A stretch of 64,000 nt of DNA from an uncultured Clostridia bacterium (GCA_910580105.1 CAJTWN010000003.1:186001-250000), one strand, 5' to 3'; positions 50,809 to 60,458 are shown, counted from the stretch's first letter. The notes: a model not told the origin generated them from the sequence alone. Translations and numbers: made by a program.

Positions 50809-52905
50809 TTACCGCATAAAATAATTGTAGATCATAATCGCCGCATCCGCACGGGTAAGCGGTTCATAGGGAAGGAAATAACCATTTTCATCTCCGCTGA
50901 CAATTCCCAACCCCTTCGCAATGGCCGCATATCCTTCTTTTTCAACCATTGCCTCACGGTCTGCAAAACCGCTGTCATAAATTCCCTGCAAGTCTGCAAT
51001 CTCTGCATAATCAAGTGCGTGTAAAATATATTCCACACCTTCCAGCCGGCAAGCTTCTTTGTTCGGCTGATAGTCTTCCGGTGCGAAGATTCCATACCGA
51101 ACTGCAATACGCATAGCCTCAGCATCTGCTATTGGATAAGGGATCCGCCCATTCATCAATCCGCCGACAAATGCCAGCAGTTCCTTCTGGGTTATGATTT
51201 CATCCGGCCGAAATTCTCGGCTTTCCTCTTCCAGTCCAAGAATACCGGCTTGTATCAGCATTGTAATTGCAGTTTCTCCATAGTGTCCTGCAATATCCTC
51301 CGGCATAACCATGCCGGCTGTCTCTTCATAGATACTTCCGTCATAATTCACCAGTTTTCCATTGGTTCCGCCGACATATGCAGGAAAACGATCCAATACA
51401 TAGGCAAATACGATTTCACCAATACCATCCCCACGCTTTTTGTTGAGGTATTTAAGAGAAAGTCCGCCTTCGCCCAAAAGAGCTGCTTTTGCTGTTTCTT
51501 CACCGACCAATCCGGACGGATCTTCAAAGACCATTTCATCATTCCAGATTTTGCTGAAATAATTTATCTGTCCAGTGACCCCATCCACCTCTACATGAAT
51601 AGAATTACTGTCATAGGGGATTTCATTTTCATAACGGATAAAATGAATACTATTCTTTTCCTGATTTCTCAACAAAATTTGCTCATCAATTTCAGAAACT
51701 TTACATCTCGCAAACGCATCTTTTGCATATTTCTCGGCAAAAGCAGCCGCCGTCTTTTCAGCTGCCGCGCGGTCTACGGTCTCTTTTTCCTGTGCATCAG
51801 CCTCACGATAGCTATACAACGAGATAAGCTCGCCGGTTTTTGCATCCAGCCGAACATTCCCATGACCTGTTCCAACCTTCAGCGCTACGGAAGCATAATA
51901 CCGGTCCTCTTTGCCTTCTTCCCGTATAAGATTATAATATACTGCTTCAGCTTCTGCACTGACAAAGCCCGTGTTTTCAAGTCCTTTTGCTATTGAAATA
52001 AGTGCATCTTTACTGAGCAGACCCTTTATCTGTTCAACATTTTTAAGCTCACTTTCTGAAAGACGGTTACTTCCGCCGCCGGCTACAGCACCATCTTCTT
52101 CCATAACACTGGCTTCTTTACTTGTATTATAAAACTGCTTATCTTCATAAATAACTTCTTCACCAGTTACAGCATCCATTTCAAAATTACTGTCTTTCGG
52201 TGCATACACCAATACAGCCTTATTTTCTTCCGCAGAAGTAACATACTTTGCACTTAATGGATTTAATGTCCAAAACTTCTCCTGTGCCTTTTCCTGTTCA
52301 ATGACAGTGTCTGCAGCCGGAAGTTCCTGATAATATGTATATTGACTATACAGGCTCGTCACTTCACCGGTTTGCGTATTTAAAAGTATATTAAAATAAT
52401 CACCACAGAAGGGTACGCCGCCCACGAATCTGTCGAATCTTACATTGACCACAGAAGAAACACTATACCCTTCTGTAAATTCAGCATTTTCTATCGGAAA
52501 TTCAACAACCGCCTCCGGATTCACCTTTTGCAGCCAGGCATAAGCCATATCCCGCAATTCTTCTCCGGAATATTTTGCAAACTGATTTTCTTTTTCATAG
52601 GAAGCATAATTTTTCTGATAATTTAAAATATCACCCCGGTCAGAAATTTCTATCCGCAGCCGCTGTGCCCTCATGTTGCTCATATCATCCGGCTTCGGAG
52701 ACCATTCCAGACTATAATACGTAACGCCATCTGCCTCCTGTGTCTCACTTGAAAATTCCGTATAACTTTCCGGAACCTCAATCCTTTCTTTCGCTGTAAG
52801 GATTGCCTTTGTCAGCCCGGTGTCCTCATCTGCGCCAAAAACAGCCAGCGGAAGAAGTGCAAACAACATACAGACCGATACTCCAATTGCAGCCAATCTT
52901 TTCAT
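50809..52905 (-). CDS. Secreted YcdB/YcdC-like protein with S-layer homology domains
   Basis: 698 residues from the ATG at 52905 (GGAGGG seven bases upstream). A signal peptide (about 1-25, ending AVFG) leads to repeated PepSY/YcdB-type units (NTQTGEVTSLYS, DAKTGELISLYS, DGVTGQINYFS) over about 30-500. Two or three SLH motifs follow (about 530-698; DIAGHYGETAITMLIQAGIL, GFADREAMVEKEGYAAIAKG, YEPLTRADAAIMIYNY). SLH domains bind pyruvylated wall polymers, so it should be held on the cell surface. Function beyond that is unknown. Confidence 0.85.
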   Translation of the reverse strand: MKRLAAIGVSVCMLFALLPLAVFGADEDTGLTKAILTAKERIEVPESYTEFSSETQEADGVTYYSLEWSPKPDDMSNMRAQRLRIEISDRGDILNYQKNYASYEKENQFAKYSGEELRDMAYAWLQKVNPEAVVEFPIENAEFTEGYSVSSVVNVRFDRFVGGVPFCGDYFNILLNTQTGEVTSLYSQYTYYQELPAADTVIEQEKAQEKFWTLNPLSAKYVTSAEENKAVLVYAPKDSNFEMDAVTGEEVIYEDKQFYNTSKEASVMEEDGAVAGGGSNRLSESELKNVEQIKGLLSKDALISIAKGLENTGFVSAEAEAVYYNLIREEGKEDRYYASVALKVGTGHGNVRLDAKTGELISLYSYREADAQEKETVDRAAAEKTAAAFAEKYAKDAFARCKVSEIDEQILLRNQEKNSIHFIRYENEIPYDSNSIHVEVDGVTGQINYFSKIWNDEMVFEDPSGLVGEETAKAALLGEGGLSLKYLNKKRGDGIGEIVFAYVLDRFPAYVGGTNGKLVNYDGSIYEETAGMVMPEDIAGHYGETAITMLIQAGILGLEEESREFRPDEIITQKELLAFVGGLMNGRIPYPIADAEAMRIAVRYGIFAPEDYQPNKEACRLEGVEYILHALDYAEIADLQGIYDSGFADREAMVEKEGYAAIAKGLGIVSGDENGYFLPYEPLTRADAAIMIYNYFMR

Positions 52906-53073
52906 CTTCATACCCTCCATCAAATTGGGGAAATTCCCCTTTTTATTTTAGCGGAACCTTGCCGCAGCCTTTATTAGCTTTACTTCATATAAAACCACAC
53001 ACTTTACCACCGGTTTTATGAAATAATTTTAATAAAAGTTCATCTTTGCAAATATATCATAAGGTGTTGGGGG

Positions 53074-53126
53074 GCAGAGGCATACATCGGAAGGGAATAA
53101 TTGAATTACCGTTTGTATGCCTCTGC
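53074..53126. repeat. Hairpin with perfect 13 bp stem
   Basis: GCAGAGGCATACA and TGTATGCCTCTGC enclose 27 nt. It sits just before the ppx terminator, between the SLH and ppx genes. Function unknown. Confidence 0.6.
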
Positions 53127-53165
53127 AAAAGCAAACCGCGCACCGGAAAAGAGCGGTTTGCTTTT
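53127..53165. terminator. Terminator of ppx
   Basis: AAAAGCAAACCGC/GCGGTTTGCTTTT stem, 13 bp, with a 13 nt loop. Confidence 0.75.
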
Positions 53166-53207
53166 ATCTATTTGACGAACAATGCTGCGCACAGGTTCCC
53201 TGTTTTT

Positions 53208-54143
53208 TCATATTTTCTCTAATTTACCATTTTTCTCTTTACGATCGAGAATAGAAAACAGAACCCCTTCCCGCAAACCGCCTGTACATATTACCAATTT
53301 ATCTGAAATGATCTGCCTGCCCACCGCCAAACCGGGAAGCATTCCGCAAACCGCCGTTCCCTCTCTTCCCTGCTCGATCCCCAAATGCAGCCGTTCTTTT
53401 ATTGGCGTTTGCAATATTTTCTCTGCTGCATCCGAAACACTCTCTATTGGCATAGTATATCCATGCAGCTGCACCCCTCTGCCGGAAACAGCTGCATCTA
53501 CCAACGCAGCAGCGGCCAAGCTGCCTCCAAGTCCAACCAAGGGAAAGCCTCCGCATTTTTGCAAAAACTCAATTTTCCTAATTTCTGTTTCGCAATATAG
53601 CTTTACATTCTGAAATGCTTCGGGTGTTTCTCCATCTCCAAAAAAATGTTCCGTTAAAGATACCGCTCCCAAAGGCAAACTGATTTTTCCAATCTGCTGT
53701 CTTTTCTGTACACCAATGATTTCTGTACTTCCGCCGCCGGTATCCACCACCACACAATTTTCGACCGGTAATGTTCCCAATACACCCATAAGGTCATACT
53801 GCGCTTCCTGTTCACCAGATATAACCCGGATGCGGATGCCGGTCTTCTCCGCCGCAAGTTTACAAAACACCTCCCCATTCTTTGCCTTTCGTACGGCAGC
53901 TGTTGCAAAGGCATATACAGCCGTAATCTTTTCTTCCTTAATTTTTTCTGCAAAACCCTTTAATGCGTCAATCGTCCTGCACATGGGGACCGGTTTCAAT
54001 TCTTCCCCATTCCCCATTCCTTCGCTGAGCTTCACCAGTTTCCGAAAACGTCCTAAATAGTGAAATTTTCCTTCCGGCATTGTCGCAATCAAATCCATCC
54101 GAACCGAATTTGAACCTATATCAAGTATTGCAATCTTCTCCAT
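53208..54143 (-). CDS. Ppx/GppA phosphatase family protein
   Basis: 311 residues of the sugar-kinase/actin fold. ILDIGSNSVRMDL (phosphate 1), YAFATAAVRKAKN, ISGEQEAQYD and VVDTGGGSTEI (phosphate 2) are present. It hydrolyses polyphosphate and/or pppGpp. At this length it has only the Ppx N-terminal two domains, not the HD-like C-terminal part. GGAGAG supports the ATG at 54143. A possible link to the VTC-type gene at 1.7 kb through polyphosphate is speculative. Confidence 0.87.
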   Translation of the reverse strand: MEKIAILDIGSNSVRMDLIATMPEGKFHYLGRFRKLVKLSEGMGNGEELKPVPMCRTIDALKGFAEKIKEEKITAVYAFATAAVRKAKNGEVFCKLAAEKTGIRIRVISGEQEAQYDLMGVLGTLPVENCVVVDTGGGSTEIIGVQKRQQIGKISLPLGAVSLTEHFFGDGETPEAFQNVKLYCETEIRKIEFLQKCGGFPLVGLGGSLAAAALVDAAVSGRGVQLHGYTMPIESVSDAAEKILQTPIKERLHLGIEQGREGTAVCGMLPGLAVGRQIISDKLVICTGGLREGVLFSILDRKEKNGKLEKI

Positions 54144-54273
54144 CTTTCTCTCTCCATCAAACAATCTGCTTTATATTTTCAATTTAAGCGCTCCAACATT
54201 TACATTACAATTGTAATAAGCTTTGGTATTTTTTATCATTCCCCAATTCCATATTCATAACAGCTGTAAACAA

Positions 54274-54299
54274 AACCGCCGTGCAAAAGCACGGCGGTT
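54274..54299 (-). terminator. Terminator of guaB
   Basis: AACCGCCGTGC-AAAA-GCACGGCGGTT, perfect 11 bp stem, followed on the minus strand by TTGTTT. Confidence 0.85.
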
Positions 54300-54307
54300 A
54301 ATTTAAC

Positions 54308-55768
54308 CTAAAGATTTACAGAATAATTCGGCGATTCCTTGGTGATATAAACATCGTGCGGATGGCTTTCTTTCAGGCCTGCGCCTGTGATGCGGACAAA
54401 TTTTCCATTCTTTTTCAAAAGTGGAATGGTCTGCGTCCCACAATATCCCATTCCGGCTCTGAGTCCGCCGAGCAGCTGATAAATTGTATCTGAAACCGCG
54501 CCTTTATATGGTACACGGCCTTCGACACCTTCAGGCACAAGCTTCTTATTTCCTTCCTGGAAATAACGGTCTTTGCTTCCGTCATTCATAGCGCCGAGAG
54601 ACCCCATGCCGCGGTATACTTTAAACTGCCGTCCCTGATAAATTTCACTGTCGCCAGGGCTTTCTTCACAACCGGCAAGAATACTGCCAACCATAATCAC
54701 ATCGGCACCTGCAGCAATCGCCTTTACAATATCGCCCGAAAATTTAATACCGCCGTCTCCGATAACAGGCACATTGTATTTTGCCGCCACTTCGGCAACA
54801 TCACAAATTGCCGTCACCTGCGGCACGCCAATTCCCGCAACAACGCGTGTCGTACAGATGGAACCGGGGCCGATTCCAACCTTTACTGCATCTGCGCCGG
54901 CCTGAATTAAAAATTCAGCGGCTTCCGGTGTCGCAATATTCCCGGCAATCACCTGAAGTTCCGGGAATGCCTCCTTTATTTTTCGTACACAGTCTGCAAT
55001 CCCTCTGGAATGTCCATGTGCTGAATCCAAGACCACCACATCCACCTTTGCATCCACAAGTTTCTGTGCCCTTTCCAACACGTCCGCTGTCACGCCAAGG
55101 GCAGCGCCTACCAGCAGTCTGCCGTTGTCATCTCTTGCGGAGTTCGGATACTGCACAGCTTTCTCAATGTCCTTAATGGTAATCAAGCCCTTTAAACATC
55201 CGGCATCATCCACAATGGGAAGTTTTTCGATCTTATTTCTGCGAAGAATATCTTTGGCATCCTCCAAGGTTGTTCCAACCGGCGCGGTAACCAGGCCTTC
55301 TTTGGTCATACAATTCTTGATTGGCTGTGTATAATCTGTCTCAAATTTCAAATCACGGTTGGTGAGAATACCAACCAACCGGTTCCCTTCCGTAATCGGA
55401 ACACCGGAAATTTTATATTTTGCCATCAGATGTTCAGCGTCATTCAAGGTATGGTCCGGTGAGAGGGAGAAGGGGTCAACGATCACGCCATGTTCGCTTC
55501 TCTTTACTTTATCTACTTCCGCGGCCTGTTCGTCAATACTCATATTTTTATGAATAATTCCAATGCCGCCTTCTCTGGCAATGGCAATCGCCATATTTGC
55601 TTCCGTTACCGTATCCATAGCTGCACTCATCAATGGGATATTAAGCTTGATTTTGTTGGTCAACCGTGTAGAAAGATCCGCATCACGCGGCAAAAAATTT
55701 GATTCCTGCGGAACCAGAAGCACGTCGTCAAAAGTCAAACCTTCTTTTGCAAACTTGTCTGTATACAT
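54308..55768 (-). CDS. guaB: Inosine-5'-monophosphate dehydrogenase
   Basis: 486 residues. It converts IMP to XMP with NAD+ in guanine nucleotide synthesis. LTFDDVLLVPQES opens the barrel. Two CBS domains are inserted at about 95-205. The catalytic loop GIGPGSICTTRVVAGIG contains the active Cys, and YRGMGSLGAM follows. Full-length and intact. A short membrane peptide gene lies 22 bp upstream. Confidence 0.97.
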   Translation of the reverse strand: MYTDKFAKEGLTFDDVLLVPQESNFLPRDADLSTRLTNKIKLNIPLMSAAMDTVTEANMAIAIAREGGIGIIHKNMSIDEQAAEVDKVKRSEHGVIVDPFSLSPDHTLNDAEHLMAKYKISGVPITEGNRLVGILTNRDLKFETDYTQPIKNCMTKEGLVTAPVGTTLEDAKDILRRNKIEKLPIVDDAGCLKGLITIKDIEKAVQYPNSARDDNGRLLVGAALGVTADVLERAQKLVDAKVDVVVLDSAHGHSRGIADCVRKIKEAFPELQVIAGNIATPEAAEFLIQAGADAVKVGIGPGSICTTRVVAGIGVPQVTAICDVAEVAAKYNVPVIGDGGIKFSGDIVKAIAAGADVIMVGSILAGCEESPGDSEIYQGRQFKVYRGMGSLGAMNDGSKDRYFQEGNKKLVPEGVEGRVPYKGAVSDTIYQLLGGLRAGMGYCGTQTIPLLKKNGKFVRITGAGLKESHPHDVYITKESPNYSVNL

Positions 55769-55790
55769 ATTACACGCCCCTTTTGTTTTT

Positions 55791-55886
55791 TTATAACGTC
55801 CGCCGACGTTTTATAAGCAAAACTCCGCATCCCGCCGCCAAAACCATCCACTGTACGGGAACCGCGGATTCCTTGTGCTGCTGCAT
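55791..55886 (-). CDS. 31-residue membrane peptide upstream of guaB
   Basis: ATG at 55886 has GGGAGG seven bases upstream, an ideal site. The product has a polar start (QQHKESAVPVQ), a short membrane segment (WMVLAAGCGVLLI) and an Arg/Lys tail (KRRRT). It is 22 bp from guaB and downstream of the shared promoter, so it is either a real small protein or a translated leader affecting guaB. It recalls the tail of a surface protein sorting signal but has no LPXTG. Confidence 0.5.
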   Translation of the reverse strand: MQQHKESAVPVQWMVLAAGCGVLLIKRRRTL

Positions 55887-56042
55887 TCTCTTTCCTCCCG
55901 GCAAATTTGTCAAAGGATTTCTGAAGATATGCAAAAGCCCTTTATATTGTGATAAAAAAATAAATTCCGTTTTCTGTCTAAAAAGTACTTCCCCTAAAAA
56001 GACCATTCCAACGGAACAAAATTATTTTAATATGTAGTGTTT

Positions 56043-56072
56043 ATTCTAGCATATTTAATTGTTATAAGTCAA
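56043..56072 (-). promoter_or_regulatory. Promoter for the small peptide gene and guaB
   Basis: On the minus strand TTGACT (56072-56067) and TAGAAT (56048-56043), 18 bp spacer. This leaves a leader of about 150 nt before the small gene. Confidence 0.6.
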
Positions 56073-56366
56073 CCGTATTTTTGCACAAATTCCGCAATTC
56101 CCCCGTTTTCTGCATATATATTTCCTACATTATCTTTTTCCCTTTCATCTTCAAAAAATCATCTTCCTTTTTCCATTTTATATTACAAAAAAATTGACCG
56201 CAGTACAGACAGAAGAGAAATATAATATCCAAACAATCTCTGTCTGCATGATTTGCTGAATTTTGAACAAAAAGGAAGAGGAAGAGGGGGAGGAAGAGGA
56301 AACCGGTATCGTCAACCCAAATTTTTATAAAACCATCCTATCTAACAATAATTCCATACTTCAACG

Positions 56367-56396
56367 AAAAAAAGACCGCCGCAGGCAGTCTTTTCT
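56367..56396 (-). terminator. Terminator of the PstS-like gene
   Basis: AAAGAC-T-GCC, TGC loop, GGC-G-GTCTTT, followed by a T run on the minus strand. Confidence 0.75.
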
Positions 56397-56402
56397 TACT
56401 TT

Positions 56403-57641
56403 TTATTTGACCGGAACATAACCCATATCTTTCACCAACTTCTGTCCCTCTTCGGTTAACATCCAATCCACAAATTTCTGCGTGTTTTCATCCGGATTAT
56501 CTGCTGTCACAGCATAAACATCAAATAAAACAGGATACGTCTTGTTCTGCATATTTTCCCGTGAAGCCTGTACATCATTCAGAGAAAGAATTTTAATCTG
56601 TTCATTTTTCAGCATATCCGCCATCTGCACACGAAAACCATAACCAACCGCATTTTTTTCATTTTTATAGGAAATCACTTCGCCCGAATAACTTTTGGGA
56701 TCGGACGCATCCTTTTGAATCAACGGCTTGGTCATGACAATGTCATTCATGAAATTTTCCATCACTGTCTGTGCACCGGAATTCTTCGGATGCTGAAATG
56801 CCAGAATTTCCTGGGATTTCCCCCCAAGATCCCGCCAATTGGTTACTTCTTTTGCATAAATCTTTTTTATGTCTTCCGCGCGCAGATTATTCACCGGATT
56901 CGCCGCATTTGTAAAGAATACAAGCCCTTCCTTTGCAATCGGCGTCATCTTCAGGTTGATCTTCTGCGAATTCAGCGCCTTCGTCAACTGCACAGAAGGT
57001 TCAGTAACAAAAATCAAATTGACCTTTCCAGCCAAAAGATTCTGATAAGCAGTTTCCGTGTCCGAAGCCCGTACCACGCTGCTTTGCGGATCATAGGCAG
57101 CATTTGGATAAACCGCCCGGGCAAAAGAGGCATACATGGGATAAAAAGCAGAGTCCCCGTCCAGCACCGGAAGGTCTTTTTTTAATTGCAACGACGCCGT
57201 GTTATTCAGTTTTGCCACCTGTGTATTCTCTCCATAAGGAAGGTATGCTTCCACACCAATCTGCGAAAATACACTTGGTGCAGCATCAAAGCGAAAATCC
57301 TGGTATTCCTGTACACCAACCGCAGCTGCTAAGAGCGCCGCTGTCAATCCGACAAATAAAAAATATATCCCCCGGCGCAGCCGTCCGCCTTCTTTCAGGA
57401 TAAAGAAAATCAGCCATAGAGTTGCACCGATACAATACAATACACCATAAAGAAAACCATGGTTCAAGTTTGAGAAAGCCATCAAAACAAAGACAACAGG
57501 CATACTGGCCAACAGGCAGACCGAAAACAAAATCCGCCATATCCAGGTCAATGCTCCAAATTCCGGCTTCAGCAAATGCCACAAAAAAACACCGGCCAAA
57601 ACCACCAGGGTTCCAATAACCAAATATTCAAATGGTCCCAT
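56403..57641 (-). CDS. Membrane-anchored PstS-like substrate-binding protein
   Basis: 412 residues. Four predicted membrane segments (about 5-22, 33-57, 62-82, 90-110) precede a periplasmic-binding-type domain of the PBP-like/PstS family. That domain (about 150-412) has LDGDSAFYPMYASF, LLAGKVNLIFVTEP, VFFTNAANPVNNL, NWRDLGGKSQEILAFQHPKNSGAQT and EGQKLVKDMGYVPV. The fold fits phosphate binding, but the polytopic N-terminus replaces a lipoprotein signal and no pst permease genes are adjacent. It could be a sensor or a transporter subunit. Confidence 0.82.
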   Translation of the reverse strand: MGPFEYLVIGTLVVLAGVFLWHLLKPEFGALTWIWRILFSVCLLASMPVVFVLMAFSNLNHGFLYGVLYCIGATLWLIFFILKEGGRLRRGIYFLFVGLTAALLAAAVGVQEYQDFRFDAAPSVFSQIGVEAYLPYGENTQVAKLNNTASLQLKKDLPVLDGDSAFYPMYASFARAVYPNAAYDPQSSVVRASDTETAYQNLLAGKVNLIFVTEPSVQLTKALNSQKINLKMTPIAKEGLVFFTNAANPVNNLRAEDIKKIYAKEVTNWRDLGGKSQEILAFQHPKNSGAQTVMENFMNDIVMTKPLIQKDASDPKSYSGEVISYKNEKNAVGYGFRVQMADMLKNEQIKILSLNDVQASRENMQNKTYPVLFDVYAVTADNPDENTQKFVDWMLTEEGQKLVKDMGYVPVK

Positions 57642-57805
57642 ATTTTTCCCCTTTCTTTTTACTCCTTAAGTTAAATATAAACCGTTCTATAAAAAATATC
57701 CACCTTTCTAGACTAAGATTAGACCATTTTTTTGTAGATGTCAAGGGAAAATGTGCAGATGTTAGCAGATTGTCATATCCTGCAATCATATTTTAATACG
57801 CATTT

Positions 57806-58129
57806 TCATGTACAAATCCAGGGAAGGAGCTGTTCCGTAATAAATACAACCATACAGGCAGCAATTGCTACCGTCAAAAGCCCCTTTTCCATATAGGCAA
57901 GAAGTACAGCCACAAAAAATCCCGCCAGCGCTGAAACCATGCTTCCTGTCGAATAAAAAACAGCCGGTACGGTCATCGCTCCCAAAACCGCATAGGGTAT
58001 GTAATTTAAAAAGGAAAGCAGGAACCGGTTTTTTATTTTTTTTCTAAACAGCGTTATAGGCAATGCACGAATAAGATACGTTACCCCTGCCATTACCAAA
58101 ATATAAACGATCAATTTTTCCGTATTCAC
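57806..58129 (-). CDS. azlD: AzlD family branched-chain amino acid transport subunit
   Basis: 107 residues with four membrane segments. VTYLIRALPITLF and FLNYIPYAVLGAMTVPAVF are AzlD motifs. It starts at a GTG overlapping the azlC stop (GTGA). It is the small partner of AzlC in amino acid export. Confidence 0.9.
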   Translation of the reverse strand: MNTEKLIVYILVMAGVTYLIRALPITLFRKKIKNRFLLSFLNYIPYAVLGAMTVPAVFYSTGSMVSALAGFFVAVLLAYMEKGLLTVAIAACMVVFITEQLLPWICT

Positions 58130-58851
58130 TGCGATTCCTCCTCATTTAAAAGCGGCCGCCACAGCGCGCCGACAGCCGCAGCCGCCACAGCACAGATAAT
58201 AATCACAAATCCGCCGGATACACCGGACAGACATGGAATATACCGAAACAGGCAGCTCATTGCCACAGCAATTAAAACAACCACAAAAACCGGCAGACTT
58301 TTTTTCACTGCCGGTATGATAATCGCAATAAACATCCCATAAATCGCAATACCCAATGCCGACTGAAAAGAAGATGGCAGCAGCTTTCCTGCCACAGCGC
58401 CCAGCAGTGTTCCCAATGTCCACCCAATATAGGGCGCACAAAGAAGCGCCTTTGTATACTTTGTTCCAATGAAGCCCTCCTGCGTGGTGGCCACTGCAAA
58501 AATTTCATCTGTTATCCCAAAAGCAATACCCAGCCGCCGGAAAAAACCAACTCCCTTTTCTAACTTTTGAGACATCGAAACAGACATCAGCGCATACCGC
58601 ATATTAATAATCAACTGTGTCAAAGCCATCTCAAAATAAGATGCCGATGCCAGGATTATATCCAAACCGGCAAACTGCCCGGCAGAAGTCAAATTGGTCA
58701 TCGAAATTGCAACCGCCGCCCACACCGGAAGCCCTTTGGCCACCGCCAGCATTCCAAAGGTAAAGGAAACGGATAAATAACCAAGACCGATGGGAATACC
58801 ATCCCGTATCCCCTGTGCAAAACTATTCTGCACATGTTTTTGGTTTTCCAA
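58126..58851 (-). CDS. azlC: AzlC family permease
   Basis: 241-residue membrane protein with about six segments. GIPIGLGYLSVSFTFGMLAVAKG, MTNLTSAGQFAGLDII and GITDEIFAVAT are typical of AzlC, the large subunit of branched-chain amino acid exporters. The best start is a TTG with AAAGGG eleven bases upstream, a weak initiation region. It overlaps azlD by 4 nt. Confidence 0.9.
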   Translation of the reverse strand: MENQKHVQNSFAQGIRDGIPIGLGYLSVSFTFGMLAVAKGLPVWAAVAISMTNLTSAGQFAGLDIILASASYFEMALTQLIINMRYALMSVSMSQKLEKGVGFFRRLGIAFGITDEIFAVATTQEGFIGTKYTKALLCAPYIGWTLGTLLGAVAGKLLPSSFQSALGIAIYGMFIAIIIPAVKKSLPVFVVVLIAVAMSCLFRYIPCLSGVSGGFVIIICAVAAAAVGALWRPLLNEEESQ

Positions 58852-59026
58852 CGAAAATCAAGCCCTTTCTTTTATTTTTACCAAAATCATTTAAATATTT
58901 TACCATATGCACAAAAAACTTGCAATAAAAATCATCTTCTCTCACATAGAGAAAAACTGCATTTTTAATCTTCCGTCAATCTTTAATAAAATTTTAACCT
59001 TTTTGTAAAAAAAATGTATTTTTCTC

Positions 59027-59055
59027 TTTACAAATTCGTAAAGATGTGCTATAAT
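59027..59055 (+). promoter_or_regulatory. veg promoter
   Basis: TTTACA (59027-59032) and TATAAT (59050-59055), 17 bp spacer, about 108 bp before the TTG start. Confidence 0.8.
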
Positions 59056-59163
59056 AGCAACATATTGGTGTAGTATACCTATTTTTATTCACAAATTCCA
59101 CAGGATACAGTGTTTTATTCTTACGAATACCGTTTCCTGATAAAAAAGAACGAGGTGTTGGGG

Positions 59164-59442
59164 TTGTTTATACAAAAGGATTTAACACGGATTAAGTCAA
59201 ATCTGTCTGACAATGTGGGGCACAAGGTACGTTTAACAGCCAAGAAGGGCAGAAAGCAGACAATTACCCGTCAGGGTGTGATTGAAAGCACATATCCCAG
59301 TATTTTTATTGTAAAACTTGATACGGAAGGCGAAGTTTTTTCCAGTGAACGCCGGGTTTCTTTCAGTTATACCGATGTTTTAACAAAAACTGTTGAACTG
59401 GTCATATGCGACACCGAACAGGACGAAATCGTCAACGAATAA
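59164..59442 (+). CDS. veg: Veg family protein
   Basis: 92 residues. LTRIKSNLSDNVGHKVRLTA, KKGRKQTITRQGVIESTYPS and SFSYTDVLTKTVEL match Veg, a small protein tied to biofilm matrix control in Bacillus. The frame is open from 59110, but alignment with Veg and GAGGTG six to seven bases upstream select the TTG at 59164. Confidence 0.88.
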   Translation: MFIQKDLTRIKSNLSDNVGHKVRLTAKKGRKQTITRQGVIESTYPSIFIVKLDTEGEVFSSERRVSFSYTDVLTKTVELVICDTEQDEIVNE

Positions 59443-59490
59443 CCCCAAAGCCTATATGAATATGGCCATTTTTTGTATGCGTAAAACAGG

Positions 59491-59525
59491 AACAGCTGTA
59501 ACAAAATGTTACAGCTGTTTTTTTA
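59491..59525 (+). terminator. Terminator after veg
   Basis: AACAGCTGTAAC-AAAAT-GTTACAGCTGTT, perfect 12 bp stem, then a T run. Confidence 0.9.
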
Positions 59526-59611
59526 TTTAGAACAGTTTTGTGAAAAATTTTATAAAAGAAGAAAAGGTCCTCATTTTTATATGATTCTTTTCTGTTTTTT
59601 CTCATATAAAA

Positions 59612-59640
59612 TTGACAGTTGAAAAAAAATAAGCTATGAT
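59612..59640 (+). promoter_or_regulatory. Promoter of the inositol monophosphatase-like gene
   Basis: TTGACA (59612-59617) and TATGAT (59635-59640), 17 bp spacer, 32 bp before the ATG. Confidence 0.8.
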
Positions 59641-59672
59641 AAACAAAACGTTATCATAATGAAGGTGAAAAC

Positions 59673-60458
59673 ATGTATAGCAGAGAAAGAAAGCTGATAC
59701 CGGATATTTTAATCAAAGCCTATGAAACTTGTATTAAACCTTATCTGGACATAACCATCAGCGTTTATGAAAAGGGCACAAATGATATTGTCACCCGCTG
59801 TGACCTGAAATCCCAGGAATATATCATCGAACAGCTGCGCAGTCTCTTCCCCAGCGACAGCATATTAGCCGAAGAAAATGTAGCGGATGAAGAGGCCATG
59901 TCCGCCGGACAGCGGACATGGGTCGTTGATCCCATTGACGGTACAGTCAATTTTGCGGCAGGCGTACCCATTTACGGAATACAAATTGCATTGGTGGAAG
60001 ACCGGCTGCCCGTTTTTGCCGCACTCTACCTCCCCGCATTTGGAGAAATGTACCTTGCCGAAAAAGGACAGGGCGCAACCTGCAACGGTGAACCGATCCA
60101 TGTATCGGCAGATATGACAACGGCCCAAAGCCTGGTCAGTTTTGGTGATCTTTCCCCCAGAGACGCAGACATCCGTTCTGCTCAATTAAAAAATATTCCC
60201 CAGCTCAGCGAACAAATCCGTCGCCTCCGGATCTTTGGCGCGGCATGTTTTGATTTCATTTCCCTGGCTGCCGGTCATACGCAGGCACACATCATGTACA
60301 GTCATAATCCATGGGATATTTTCCCCGGCTGGCTGCTTGTCACAGAAGCCGGCGCCGTCAGCGATTACGACCCCCTGCACCCTGAAGCGCGCATCATCTG
60401 TGCCGCCAATCCCGAAATTTTAAACGACTTGTTAAATATTCTAAACGAAACAAAATAA
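59673..60458 (+). CDS. Inositol monophosphatase family protein
   Basis: 261-residue Mg2+-dependent phosphatase. Metal motifs are LAEEN (Glu), WVVDPIDGTVNFAAG and the C-terminal NPWDIFPGWLLVTEAGA. Substrates in this family include inositol phosphate, sugar phosphates, PAP and fructose-1,6-bisphosphate. The actual one is not predictable. It is a single gene with its own promoter. GAAGGTG precedes the ATG. Confidence 0.88.
   Translation: MYSRERKLIPDILIKAYETCIKPYLDITISVYEKGTNDIVTRCDLKSQEYIIEQLRSLFPSDSILAEENVADEEAMSAGQRTWVVDPIDGTVNFAAGVPIYGIQIALVEDRLPVFAALYLPAFGEMYLAEKGQGATCNGEPIHVSADMTTAQSLVSFGDLSPRDADIRSAQLKNIPQLSEQIRRLRIFGAACFDFISLAAGHTQAHIMYSHNPWDIFPGWLLVTEAGAVSDYDPLHPEARIICAANPEILNDLLNILNETK

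Larger units (their letters stand above)
55887..56402. other. Intergenic region upstream of guaB
   Basis: It contains the guaB-side promoter (56043-56072), a TTCCGTT/AACGGAA long-range stem with two CTAAAAAG direct repeats (about 55965-56022), and a purine tract of G and A at about 56271-56302. No purine riboswitch core was recognised. Confidence 0.5.

Noticed and set aside
55887..56042. Purine or guanine riboswitch upstream of guaB
   Set aside because: The leader has a long-range stem but none of the conserved purine riboswitch core sequences.
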